Assembly (NCBI RefSeq): GCF_026460985.1
Contig: NZ_JAPKNM010000094.1
Location: 1-64,000 of the forward strand
DNA from: Sphingomonas sp.
Lineage (GTDB): Bacteria; Pseudomonadota; Alphaproteobacteria; Sphingomonadales; Sphingomonadaceae
Length of the DNA stretch: 64,000 nucleotides
Reading direction: 5' to 3'
Shown here piece by piece: positions 10,702 to 19,579 of the stretch. The first letter of the stretch is position 1. Each line of letters begins with the position of its first letter. The notes beneath the pieces are model-generated. The model worked only from the letters and a program-made list of their open reading frames with translations, did not search any database and was not told the DNA's origin. Both the position numbers and the translations under genes were made by a program.

Positions 10702-11205
10702 TCAGGCCTCGGCCTGCAGTCGCGCGACGATCTCGCGCACCCGCTCCAGCGTGCCGGGCGTTCCCTTCACCCAGAAGCGCCTTTTGTCCCGCGGATCCGG
10801 GGTCCGCGCGAGCAGCCCCAGCGTCTCCAGCCGCTCGAAATGGCGCAGCGCCGTCGTCGTCGGTACGCCCGAGGCGTGGCACAGCCCCGATACCGATACC
10901 GACCGGACTTCGTCGTCCGCCACCATCAGGTCGAGCAGCATGTCCCAGGCGGGATCGCGGAATAACGGCGTCCCGAGCGTGTCGTTGCGGCGCAGCCGGA
11001 TCGCGCGCATCCCCGCCGCGAACTGCGTCACCGATTTGTAGGAGGGGCGGTTCATGCCCGCTGCCGCCGCGTCCTCGAGAAAGGCGATCACCGAGTCGCG
11101 GTCCAGTCCGCGCCGGGAAGCGACCGCATCCACCAACTGCATCAGCCGCAACAATTGCTCTCTGGATAGTGTCGCCTGCGCTCCCATCGACGATCCCTTC
11201 CCCAT
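10702..11205 (-). CDS. Winged-helix (MarR-like) transcriptional regulator
   Basis: SVSVSGLCHASGVPTTTALRHFERLETLGLLARTPDPRDKRRFWVKGTPGT is a wHTH; start chosen at MGKGSS. Confidence 0.75.
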   Translation of the reverse strand: MGKGSSMGAQATLSREQLLRLMQLVDAVASRRGLDRDSVIAFLEDAAAAGMNRPSYKSVTQFAAGMRAIRLRRNDTLGTPLFRDPAWDMLLDLMVADDEVRSVSVSGLCHASGVPTTTALRHFERLETLGLLARTPDPRDKRRFWVKGTPGTLERVREIVARLQAEA

Positions 11206-11269
11206 CTGCGACAATTGTGACGGAATTGGTCGAGAGTGACAAGTGGATGACAAGCTTAACTCGTAGTAA

Positions 11270-11281
11270 ATTGTCGACAAT
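11270..11281. promoter_or_regulatory. Perfect 12-bp palindrome, possible operator
   Basis: ATTGTCGACAAT in an AT-rich island upstream of the wHTH gene; related ACAATTGT at 11211-11218. Confidence 0.35.
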
Positions 11282-11447
11282 GAGGAATGTTTCTGATTTA
11301 TTTCTATAATTGTTCTGTCTTCGAAACAAATCTACCAATAACATCGACATGGCCATCATTGGGTGATCATGAACGTTGGGAATCGGTCGGCACAAGATGG
11401 GATCGGCAATTGTGCCTCTGTCATGTGGCCCTTGCGTTTGGTGCAAC

Positions 11448-11963
11448 TTAACTTCCGTATAGCGCGGCCTCGGCGGTGCGTCGCCGTAGCAGCCCGGGCA
11501 GGACCTTGCCCGCCGCCCTGTCCCATAACGTGAATTGCTGCTGCGCGCCTGTGAAGTTGCCTGCCTTGTGGAGCTTGAGCAGGGTGCTGTTGGCGAGATT
11601 GGCGACGCCGACATTGTACGCGAAGCTCACCATCGCATCGAACTGGTGCTGGGTCGTCGGCGCCGTACCGATCGCGTCCGCCACCCGGGTGGCGAAATTG
11701 GTGATGTCCCGCTCGAAACGATCGTCGCATTGCTGCTGAGTCCAGACCAGGCCAGACTTGATGTCGGGGCCTGTCGTTCCCCAGCCGATCGTCCAGGGAT
11801 CGCCACCCGTTCCCGGATCGGGATAGGCCGCGAAAGTCCCGTCGGCCTGTTTCTTCGCGCAGCCTTCGAATTGCTGCACGAGCGCGATGCATGCTGAACT
11901 TGGCGTCACGGCGAACCTCCCCCGAAGTTGATGCCGAATGGTAGGCAGGGATTTGTGCATCAC
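11448..11963 (-). CDS. Phage-type lysozyme (glycoside hydrolase family 24)
   Basis: VQQFEGCAKKQADGTFAAYPDPGTGGDPWTIGWGTTGPD with E...D...T layout; C-terminal GLLRRRTAEAALY. Confidence 0.9.
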   Translation of the reverse strand: MMHKSLPTIRHQLRGRFAVTPSSACIALVQQFEGCAKKQADGTFAAYPDPGTGGDPWTIGWGTTGPDIKSGLVWTQQQCDDRFERDITNFATRVADAIGTAPTTQHQFDAMVSFAYNVGVANLANSTLLKLHKAGNFTGAQQQFTLWDRAAGKVLPGLLRRRTAEAALYGS

Positions 11964-12037
11964 TCGTTACTTCTTTGCTACTGCCTTTATATTCGGAGCG
12001 GTTGCGGCGAGGCCATCTGCGCGCCTAAAGCGCGCGC

Positions 12038-12772
12038 ATGGCCAAGCAGCGCGCTGATCAGATGCTCGTCGACCGGGGGCTGGCCGAGAGCCGCACCCGC
12101 GCGCAGGCGCTGATCATGGCGGGGCTCGTCTTCTCGGGCGATCGCAAGGTCGACAAGCCGGGCCAGCAGCTTGCGGAGGATGCGGCGCTCGACGTGCGCG
12201 GGCGCGATCATCCCTGGGTGTCGCGCGGCGGGATCAAGCTCGCGCATGCGCTCGATCATTTCGGCTGGGGCGTGACGGGCGCGGTGGCGATCGACGTCGG
12301 CTCGTCGACCGGGGGCTTCACCGACGTTCTGCTCACCCGCGGCGCGGCGCGCGTCTATGCCGTCGACAGCGGCACCAACCAGCTCGCCTGGAAGCTCCGC
12401 CAGGACCCGCGGGTGATCGTCCACGAACAGACCAGCGCACGCATCCTCACCGACGCGCACATCCCCGAGCAGGTCGACCTCATCGTCTGCGACGCCAGCT
12501 TCATCGGCCTGGCCAAGGTGCTCGAGGTGCCGTTCCGCTTCGCCAAGCCGCAGGCGCGGCTGGCAGCGCTGATCAAGCCGCAGTTCGAGGCGGGGCGCGA
12601 GGAAGTCGGCAAGGGCGGGGTGGTGCGCGATGCCCAGGTCCACGAACGCGTCTGCCGCGAAGTCGCCGAATGGGTCGCCGCGCAGGGCTGGCGCGTGCTC
12701 GGCATCACGCAGAGCCCGATCACCGGGCCCGAGGGCAATGTCGAGTTCCTGATCGGGGCGGAGCGTGGTTGA
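12038..12772 (+). CDS. tlyA: TlyA family rRNA methyltransferase / hemolysin A-like
   Basis: S4 domain start (RADQMLVDRGLAESRTRAQALIMAGLV), FtsJ-like IDVGSSTGGFTDVLL. Confidence 0.93.
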   Translation: MAKQRADQMLVDRGLAESRTRAQALIMAGLVFSGDRKVDKPGQQLAEDAALDVRGRDHPWVSRGGIKLAHALDHFGWGVTGAVAIDVGSSTGGFTDVLLTRGAARVYAVDSGTNQLAWKLRQDPRVIVHEQTSARILTDAHIPEQVDLIVCDASFIGLAKVLEVPFRFAKPQARLAALIKPQFEAGREEVGKGGVVRDAQVHERVCREVAEWVAAQGWRVLGITQSPITGPEGNVEFLIGAERG

Positions 12773-12832
12773 TCGAGCATCTTTGCGACTGCGCATTCTT
12801 TGGATTAGGTGGGACTTCCATATTCAAGACCC

Positions 12833-12937
12833 GTCATCCCCGCGAAAGCGGGGACCCATCTCCTGCGCGGGCGGCAGAATGCACGGGTGCGCTCGTGGAT
12901 AGTGTCGGAGATGGGTCCCCGCTTTCGCGGGGATGAC
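12833..12937. repeat. Perfect 31-bp inverted repeat with 43-bp spacer
   Basis: GTCATCCCCGCGAAAGCGGGGACCCATCTCC (12833-12863) and its exact reverse complement (12907-12937). Confidence 0.95.
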
Positions 12938-13046
12938 GAAGAGGGGGCTGGTCCGTTAGCCGGAACAATGGCTTGAACGGGCCCTCAACCTGGAGATCAT
13001 TGGGGGACGGCGGGTGTTTCCACGCGCCGGAAAAGGGAGAGCCGGG

Positions 13047-13604
13047 TTGAGAGAGATCGCGTCCAAGGGTCAGTTGCGCCTCGCATATTTCCGCTGGGCG
13101 ATGGTGACGGTCCCGCTCATGCTGCTGCTCGGTTTCGCTTCGGGAAAGCTAGCTCCCAGCGGCGACGAGAATCCCTGGTTCGTCCAACTCGCGAAGCCCG
13201 AGATCATGCCGTCCGGCTTGGCGTTCGCGGTCGCCTGGACGATCCTCTATGCGCTGATGGGACTCGCGCTGGCGATGGTGATCAACGCGCGCGGCTCGCG
13301 CGGGCGCGGGATCGCGCTGCTGGCCTTCGTCGTCCAGCTCGCGGTCAACCTCGCCTGGACGCCGATCTTCTTCGGGCTGCACAAGATCGATACCGCTTTG
13401 CTGATGATCGGCGCGCTCCTCGTGCTGGTGCTGATCACCATCGCGCTGTTCTGGCGGGTGCGCGCGGTCGCCGGGTTGTTGCTCGTTCCGTATCTGGCGT
13501 GGCTGGGCTTCGCCTTCGCGCTGCTGTACCAGATCGATGCGCTCAATCCGAACGCCGAAAGCCTTGTACCTTCGCGGACGGTTGACCAGATAGAGATACG
13601 TTGA
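13047..13604 (+). CDS. TspO/MBR family protein
   Basis: Five-TM TspO-like sequence WFVQLAKPEIMPSGLAFAVAWTILYALMGLALAMV...QLAVNLAWTPIFFGLHKID; exact start uncertain. Confidence 0.88.
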   Translation: MREIASKGQLRLAYFRWAMVTVPLMLLLGFASGKLAPSGDENPWFVQLAKPEIMPSGLAFAVAWTILYALMGLALAMVINARGSRGRGIALLAFVVQLAVNLAWTPIFFGLHKIDTALLMIGALLVLVLITIALFWRVRAVAGLLLVPYLAWLGFAFALLYQIDALNPNAESLVPSRTVDQIEIR

Positions 13605-13629
13605 AGTTCGTTTTTGGGAAGAGTTCGAG

Positions 13630-13926
13630 ATGCAGACCGACAACCGCCTGTTCGACGATTTCGTCAAGTTCGTGAACGGCGCGGCGGGCACCGTCGCCGG
13701 GATGGCGCGCGAGACCGAGAGCGCCGCGCGCGAGCGTGCGCGCGAATGGATCGGCGGGCTCGATTTCGTCGCGCGCGACGAGTTCGAAGCGGTCAAGGCG
13801 ATGGCCGTGGCGGCGCGCGACGAGAATGATGCGCTCAAGGCGCGGATCGACGCGCTCGAGGCGCAGCTCGGGCAGACCGCCACCAAGCCCGCCAGGGCGC
13901 CCAAGGCCCCGAAGGCCGGCGCTTGA
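13630..13926 (+). CDS. Accessory factor UbiK family / membrane fusogenic protein
   Basis: MQTDNRLFDDFVKFVNGAAGTVAGMARETES... short coiled coil with C-terminal Ala/Lys tail. Confidence 0.85.
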   Translation: MQTDNRLFDDFVKFVNGAAGTVAGMARETESAARERAREWIGGLDFVARDEFEAVKAMAVAARDENDALKARIDALEAQLGQTATKPARAPKAPKAGA

Positions 13927-14047
13927 GCCAACCGGTTAACGACCGCTTGTCCACAGCTTTTCGACAGGGTTGCGAACCGCGCGCTTGTGCCTCCGGAACA
14001 CGATTGGCAGGATTCCGTTCAGCCAATCCCGGCGTGTGGAGGTAAGG

Positions 14048-14551
14048 ATGTTGGACGAGGCCGAATTCGACCGCGACGACGCCGCGCCGATCGACATGCT
14101 CGAGAATTACTTCGCGGCGCATAACTGGACGTTCGAGCGCGAGGACGACGAGATCGTCGCCAAGTTCAAGGGCAGCTGGACCGAATATGAGCTGCGCGCG
14201 ATCTGGCGCGAGGACGATGGCGTCCTCCAGTTTCTCGCTTTCCCCGACATCCGCGTCTCGGACGAGCGCCGCGCGGCGGTCTACGAGACGATCGGGCTGG
14301 TCAACGAGCAGCTCTGGATCGGCCATTTCGAGCTCTGGTCGGCGAGCGGGATCCTGCTCTTCCGTCACGCCGCGATGATCGACGGCGCGGGCGAGCCGAC
14401 GCTGACGCTCAACCAGGCCGAATTGCTGGTCGAGAGCGCGATCGACGAGTGCGAGCGCTTCTATCCCGTCTTCCAGTTCGTGCTCTGGGGAGGCAAGACT
14501 CCGCAGGACGCACTCGCCTCCGCGCTGATCGAGACGCAGGGCGAGGCGTGA
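14048..14551 (+). CDS. YbjN domain-containing protein
   Basis: IDMLENYFAAHNWTFEREDDEIVAKFKGSWTEYELRAIW...LLVESAIDECERFYPVFQFVLWGGKTP. Confidence 0.88.
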   Translation: MLDEAEFDRDDAAPIDMLENYFAAHNWTFEREDDEIVAKFKGSWTEYELRAIWREDDGVLQFLAFPDIRVSDERRAAVYETIGLVNEQLWIGHFELWSASGILLFRHAAMIDGAGEPTLTLNQAELLVESAIDECERFYPVFQFVLWGGKTPQDALASALIETQGEA

Positions 14552-15333
14552 GCAAGCCTGGGCCGCTGCGGCTCTGGCTGGTCGGCTGCGGCAACATGGG
14601 CGGGGCGATGCTCCGCCAATGGATCGCGAGCGGCGTGGTCGCGCCCGAAAATGTCTTCGTCGTCAACCGCCGGAATCGCGAACTGCCCGAAGGCGTGCGG
14701 CAGGGCAGGACCTTCCCCGCCGAGCCCGCGCCCGATTTCATCCAGCTCGGCATGAAGCCGCAGCAGCTGGACGAGATTCCGGCGCCTCCGCCCGGCGATT
14801 ATGGACTGATCTCCATCCTCGCCGGCGTCGACGTCGCGACGCTCGCCGCGCGCTTTCCCGGCCACGCGATCGTCCGTGCCATGCCCAATCTGCCGGTCGC
14901 GCTCGGCAAGGGTGTGGTGGCGCTCCACGGCACGCGCGCGCCCGGCGTCGACGCGCTGATGGCGCCGCTCGGCCTCGTCGAGTGGATCGCCGAGGAGAGC
15001 CTGTTCGACGCTGTCACCGCTTTGTCCGGCTGCGGCCCCGGCTTCGTCTATCGCTTCATCGACGCGCTGGCGGAGGCGGGCGCCGCGCTCGGCCTGCCCG
15101 CGGACCAGGCCCAGCGGCTCGCGATCGCGACGGTGGAGGGCTCGGGCCTGCTCGCCGCGCAGGCCGATGCGTCGCCTTCGGTCCTCGCCGATCGCGTCGC
15201 CAGCCCCGGCGGCTCGACCCGCCAGGGGCTCAACGTCCTCGACCGCGACGACGCCCTCAAGGCGTTGCTGCGCGAGACGCTCGCCGCCTCCGCCCGCCGC
15301 AATGCCGAGATGGCCGCCGAGGCGCGGCGCTGA
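14548..15333 (+). CDS. proC: Pyrroline-5-carboxylate reductase
   Basis: LVGCGNMGGAMLRQW N-terminus, VALSGCGPGFVYRFIDALAEAG, SPGGSTRQGLNVL signature; GTG start overlaps upstream stop. Confidence 0.93.
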   Translation: MSKPGPLRLWLVGCGNMGGAMLRQWIASGVVAPENVFVVNRRNRELPEGVRQGRTFPAEPAPDFIQLGMKPQQLDEIPAPPPGDYGLISILAGVDVATLAARFPGHAIVRAMPNLPVALGKGVVALHGTRAPGVDALMAPLGLVEWIAEESLFDAVTALSGCGPGFVYRFIDALAEAGAALGLPADQAQRLAIATVEGSGLLAAQADASPSVLADRVASPGGSTRQGLNVLDRDDALKALLRETLAASARRNAEMAAEARR

Positions 15334-15337
15334 ATTC

Positions 15338-15366
15338 GCCGTCCCGGCTTGCGCCGGGATGACGGC
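15338..15366. repeat. Short imperfect intergenic hairpin
   Basis: CGCCGTCCCGGC-TTGC-GCCGGGATGACGGCG. Confidence 0.7.
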
Positions 15367-15430
15367 GCGTTCGGAACGCCCGCCGCGCCGGTTTGTTTTG
15401 CTTCCGACTCAGGCACTGATGGAGGCGGTA

Positions 15431-16039
15431 ATGGCGACGACCACGGCCACGCGTGACAGCAAGGGACGGTTCACGGGCTCGGCTCCCGCGAAGGGCGGCA
15501 CCAATCTGGGCATGGTCGCCGGCGCCGTGGCCGGCGGCGCGGCGCTCGGCATCCTCGCGATGTTCGGGCGCAAGGCCGCGCTCCAGGCGCCGAGCGCGCT
15601 CGCGGGCAATTGGGACGAGGCGCTGGTCGTCGAGCACCAGGCGGCGCTCAAGACGTTCGACACGATCGAGGCGACCGACGAGCACAACACCGTCAAACGC
15701 GGAATGCTGCTCTCGCACCTGAAGCACGCGCTGCTCAAGCATGCGGTCGAGGAGGAGAATGTGATCTACCCCGCGCTGCGCGAGATCGGCCAGCGCGAGG
15801 CCGCCGATGCCCTCACCAAGGAGCACGGCTATGTGAAGCAGTATCTCTACGAGCTGGAGAACACGCCCGTCGCCTCGCCCGACTGGATCGCCAAGATCCG
15901 CGAATTCCGCGCCGACATCGAGAAGCACATGCAGGAGGAGGAGATGCACCTCTTCCCGATGCTCCGCTCGCAGCTCTCCGAGGAGAAGAACAAGGCGCTG
16001 ACGCTGGCGATGAACAAGGAAGGCTTCAAGGTCGCGTGA
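15431..16039 (+). CDS. Hemerythrin HHE domain-containing protein
   Basis: EHQAALKTFDTIEATDEHN...LKHALLKHAVEEENVIYPAL...FRADIEKHMQEEEMHLFPML. Confidence 0.92.
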   Translation: MATTTATRDSKGRFTGSAPAKGGTNLGMVAGAVAGGAALGILAMFGRKAALQAPSALAGNWDEALVVEHQAALKTFDTIEATDEHNTVKRGMLLSHLKHALLKHAVEEENVIYPALREIGQREAADALTKEHGYVKQYLYELENTPVASPDWIAKIREFRADIEKHMQEEEMHLFPMLRSQLSEEKNKALTLAMNKEGFKVA

Positions 16040-16087
16040 GTTAGGTGGGGAAGGGGCGACTGATTGCCACCGCTCGCCAGTTTCCCA

Positions 16088-16174
16088 CCGTTCGTGCTGA
16101 GCTTGTCGAAGCACCGTTCTTCTTGGTCTGGACGCGAAGTAACGACGGCCCTTCGACAAGCTCAGGGCGAACGG
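16088..16174. repeat. Intergenic inverted repeat (24-bp arms, 22/24 identical)
   Basis: CCGTTCGTGCTGAGCTTGTCGAAG (16088-16111) vs CTTCGACAAGCTCAGGGCGAACGG (16151-16174). Confidence 0.9.
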
Positions 16175-16186
16175 AAAGAGGAGTCC

Positions 16187-16675
16187 CTACCGCCCCGAGA
16201 CGCTGTTCCGCTCGCTCTCGGGCATCAGCCCCTCGAGCACCGCCCAAAACCCGCCGACCGCGCCCTGGCCCGCGCTCGAATAGGCCGCGGACATCTTCTC
16301 GCGCAGTGCGTCGAACAGCTCGGATTCGAGCGCGGCGCCCGCCGGGGTGAGCCGCAGCAACCGTTGCCGCCGGTCACGGTCGCCGGTCCGCGTCTCGACC
16401 ATGCCGCGGTCGGAAAGCTCGCCGAGCACGCGCCCGAGCGACTGCTTGGTGATGCCGAGGATCGCGAGCAATTCGCTCACCGTCAGGTCGGGCTGGCGCG
16501 CGATGAAGTAGAGCGCGCGGTGGTGCGCGCGGCCAAGGCCCTGCTTGGCGAGCCCCGCGTCGATCGAGCGGGTGAGGTTCGCATAGCCGAAATAGAGCAA
16601 TTCGATGCCGCGGCGGATCTCGGGCTCGCGGAGGAAGAGCGGCGATGCAGGAATTGGGGCAGCCATGTTGACCAT
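16187..16675 (-). CDS. MarR family transcriptional regulator
   Basis: QPDLTVSELLAILGITKQSLGRVLGELSDRGMVETRTGDRDRRQRLLRLTPAG. Confidence 0.92.
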   Translation of the reverse strand: MVNMAAPIPASPLFLREPEIRRGIELLYFGYANLTRSIDAGLAKQGLGRAHHRALYFIARQPDLTVSELLAILGITKQSLGRVLGELSDRGMVETRTGDRDRRQRLLRLTPAGAALESELFDALREKMSAAYSSAGQGAVGGFWAVLEGLMPESERNSVSGR

Positions 16676-16746
16676 TCTAGCCCTGCGGCCTAGTCGTCCG
16701 CAAGCCGATCTGGCCGGAGTCGGTCGGCGGTCACGGGAAGGGTGCA

Positions 16747-17844
16747 ATGGAAGACGCGACGATCCTGGATTTCGAGTTCGAGGCGCACACCAATCCGGTG
16801 GCCGTGGCCGACCGTGCCGCGCTCCTCGCCAATCCCGGCTTCGGCAAGATCTTCACCGATCACATGGCGGTGATCCGCTACAGCGCCGACAAGGGCTGGC
16901 ACGACGCCCGCATCGAGCCGCGCCGTCCGATCCAGCTCGATCCCGCCTGCGCGGTGCTCCATTATGCGCAGGAGATCTTCGAGGGCCTCAAGGCCTATCG
17001 CATGCCCGATGGCGGCGCGACCTTGTTCCGCGCCGACGCCAATGCCCGGCGCTTCGCCGAATCGGCCGAGCGCATGGCGATGCCGCCGCTGCCCGAGGAA
17101 CTGTTCCTCTCCTCGATCCGCGAACTGGTGCGCACCGACCGCGACTGGATCCCGGAAGGCGAGGGCGCCTCGCTCTATCTGCGCCCCTTCATGTTCGCGA
17201 GCGAGACCTTCCTCGGCGTGCGGCCGGCGCAGGAATATCTCTACATGGTGATCGCCTCGCCGGCGGGCGCCTATTTCAAGGGCGGCGCGCCCTCGGTGAC
17301 GCTCTGGGTCTCGGAGCATTACACCCGCGCTGCGCCAGGCGGCACCGGCGCCGCCAAGTGCGGCGGCAACTATGCCGCCAGTCTCGTCGCCCAGGCCGAG
17401 GCGATCGGCCATGAATGCGACCAGGTCGTCTTCCTCGACGCGGCCGAGAACCGCTATGTCGAGGAGCTGGGCGGCATGAACGTGTTCTTCGTCTTCGAGG
17501 ACGGCTCGATCCAGACCCCGCCGCTCACCGGCACGATCCTTCCCGGCATCACGCGCGAATCGCTGCTGACGCTCGCCCGCGATTCGGGGATCGCGGTGCG
17601 CGAGGAGCGCTACAGCCTTGACGAATGGAAGGCGGATGCCGCCAGCGGCCGCCTGCGCGAAGCCTTTGCCTGCGGCACTGCCGCTGTGGTCACGCCGATC
17701 GGGCGTGTCCGCGGCCGCGGCTTCGATTTCGCGATCGGCAACGGCGGCCCGGGCATGCTTACCGAGCAGCTCCGCCAGCAGCTCGTGGCGATCCAGCGCG
17801 GAACCGCGCCCGATCCGCACGGCTGGGTTGAACGGCTTTTCTAA
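16747..17844 (+). CDS. ilvE: Branched-chain amino acid aminotransferase
   Basis: HYAQEIFEGLKAYR, RPFMFASE, KCGGNYAASLVAQ, ELGGMNVFFVFEDG, LPGITRESLLTLA motifs of class IV aminotransferases. Confidence 0.93.
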   Translation: MEDATILDFEFEAHTNPVAVADRAALLANPGFGKIFTDHMAVIRYSADKGWHDARIEPRRPIQLDPACAVLHYAQEIFEGLKAYRMPDGGATLFRADANARRFAESAERMAMPPLPEELFLSSIRELVRTDRDWIPEGEGASLYLRPFMFASETFLGVRPAQEYLYMVIASPAGAYFKGGAPSVTLWVSEHYTRAAPGGTGAAKCGGNYAASLVAQAEAIGHECDQVVFLDAAENRYVEELGGMNVFFVFEDGSIQTPPLTGTILPGITRESLLTLARDSGIAVREERYSLDEWKADAASGRLREAFACGTAAVVTPIGRVRGRGFDFAIGNGGPGMLTEQLRQQLVAIQRGTAPDPHGWVERLF

Positions 17845-17867
17845 AGCCCTATAAGCCCGCTTCCCGT

Positions 17868-17942
17868 TGGGGCGTCGCCAAGTGGTAAGGCAACGGTTTT
17901 TGGTACCGTCATTCGGAGGTTCGAATCCTCCCGCCCCAGCCA
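17868..17942 (+). tRNA. tRNA-Gln (TTG)
   Basis: TGGGGCG...CGCCCCA-GCCA acceptor, anticodon TTG in TTTTTGGTA loop, GGTTCGAATCC T-loop. Confidence 0.93.
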
Positions 17943-18009
17943 GTTCCCGAAGCATTGGATTTCCCCAAGCCTGTGGGGACGAGGCTTCCTGGTCGGCCGA
18001 GGCCGCCGC

Positions 18010-19569
18010 TTACGACATCGAGCCTTCGCCTTCGCCATTCCCGAAAGCGTCGGCGTAGATCGTTTCCACCTCCTCGACTTCGGCGGGCGTGAGCGCCTCG
18101 AATTCCCGCGTTCGGGCGCGCTGTGAAAGACGCCCCTGATTCTGCTCGAGGAACTTGAGCAGCAGCTCGACCTGGGCGGTGGGCATGTCGACGATCTGTT
18201 GCACCGCCTCGTTGAAGCGGTCGAAGGCCTCGAGGAAGCGGGCCTCGCGTGGCAGGTCCTCCTCGATGGTCCGTTGGACGCATGCGTACAGGAATTCGAC
18301 GTGCGCGGTGGCGTCGAAGAACCGGTAGAAGTCGGCGGTGTCGTTCAGCACGCGCACATTGCCCTCCGGCGTCGGCTCCCATTCGATGAACGGAAGCAGC
18401 GGCCCCGAATAGGAAGTGAGCGTGTTCCTGTAGGCGTCGATCCGGCGCAGGATCACCGCGCTGATCGGGAACACCATGCCCGGCGGGTTGAAGCCCGCCG
18501 ATGCCAGGACGTGGTGGAACAGCCAGCGGTGCAGGCGGCCGTTCCCGTCGACATAGGGGTGAATGTAGACGAAGCCGAAGGCGAGCACGGCCGCGGCGGC
18601 GACCGGGTCCATGCCGCCGGCGACGGCGCGATCCGAATAGGCGACCAGGCCCTCGACGAGATCGCGCAGGTCGCCTTCGCGCGCGCTGACATGATCGGGC
18701 ACGGGCAGGCCCGTCTCGCGATCGTGGACGCCGACGAACCCGCCTTCTTCGCGGAGCCCCAGCCGGACGAAGCGCTGGTCGCCGATGACGATGCGCTGGA
18801 GCCGATCGAACTCGCCGAGGCTCAGCGGGCGCGATCCGCCTTCCGCGATCGCCTGCCCCCAGCGTGCGGCGCGCGTCCCTGAAGGCTTCTCCCCCTCGAT
18901 CGCGAAGGACGACTTGGAGTCGGCGAGCAGCAGGAAGGCGGCCGCGCGGGCGACGAGATCCGCGCGGATCCGCCCCACCACTGCGCGCGCGCGCGCGTCG
19001 AATGCCTGTGCCTCATAAGCGAGGATCGCGTCGGTCCTGCGCACCATCGGGCAGAATTGGGGCGTCCCGGGCAGGTTGTTGGCCACGCGGTGGCGCGGAG
19101 AGGGATCGGCTTCGGCGAGCGCGAGTTGCAGGTCCGTATCGACGACCGGCACCAGCCGGACCTTGCCGGCGTCCGGCACGTCGAGCCGGCTGCCGGTCAT
19201 CCACTCGTAGAGAAACCAGATCCGGCGGGCGAAGCCGCCAGTCGGCGCATCGCGCACGAGCTGCGCGAATGCGTCCGGCGCTTCGGTCCGGAAGAGCTGC
19301 GCGAGCACCGCGAGGTCGATTCCCTCGTATCTGAGGGCGAAGGTGAGGTGGCCCGTCAGGCTCGCTTCGGGCGCGTGCCGCGGCGTCATCATCTGCCATT
19401 CGGCGGTGGCCTGGGGGTGGTGTCGCTCGGCGATCGCGGCGAGGCGCGCGGGAAGCGGGAGCCGGAGGCCGTAGCGTTCGATCAGTGCCGCATAGCCGAC
19501 GGGCGTTCCCGGTTCGGGAAGCGGCCGTCCGCGAAAATCGGTCACCGGTTGCGAAGGCCATTCACTCAT
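18010..19569 (-). CDS. Fic family protein (class II-like, N-terminal inhibitory motif)
   Basis: Fic motif HPYVDGNGRLHR; upstream SFAIEG matches (S/T)xxxE(G/N) inhibitory motif; start MSEWPSQ preferred to 19590 because an operator repeat overlaps the longer start. Confidence 0.92.
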   Translation of the reverse strand: MSEWPSQPVTDFRGRPLPEPGTPVGYAALIERYGLRLPLPARLAAIAERHHPQATAEWQMMTPRHAPEASLTGHLTFALRYEGIDLAVLAQLFRTEAPDAFAQLVRDAPTGGFARRIWFLYEWMTGSRLDVPDAGKVRLVPVVDTDLQLALAEADPSPRHRVANNLPGTPQFCPMVRRTDAILAYEAQAFDARARAVVGRIRADLVARAAAFLLLADSKSSFAIEGEKPSGTRAARWGQAIAEGGSRPLSLGEFDRLQRIVIGDQRFVRLGLREEGGFVGVHDRETGLPVPDHVSAREGDLRDLVEGLVAYSDRAVAGGMDPVAAAAVLAFGFVYIHPYVDGNGRLHRWLFHHVLASAGFNPPGMVFPISAVILRRIDAYRNTLTSYSGPLLPFIEWEPTPEGNVRVLNDTADFYRFFDATAHVEFLYACVQRTIEEDLPREARFLEAFDRFNEAVQQIVDMPTAQVELLLKFLEQNQGRLSQRARTREFEALTPAEVEEVETIYADAFGNGEGEGSMS

Positions 19570-19579
19570 CGTCATTTCC

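Noticed and set aside
15370-15400. EcfG-type general-stress promoter upstream of the hemerythrin gene
   Set aside because: GGAAC is present but the -10 element (CGTT) is not convincing at the required spacing.
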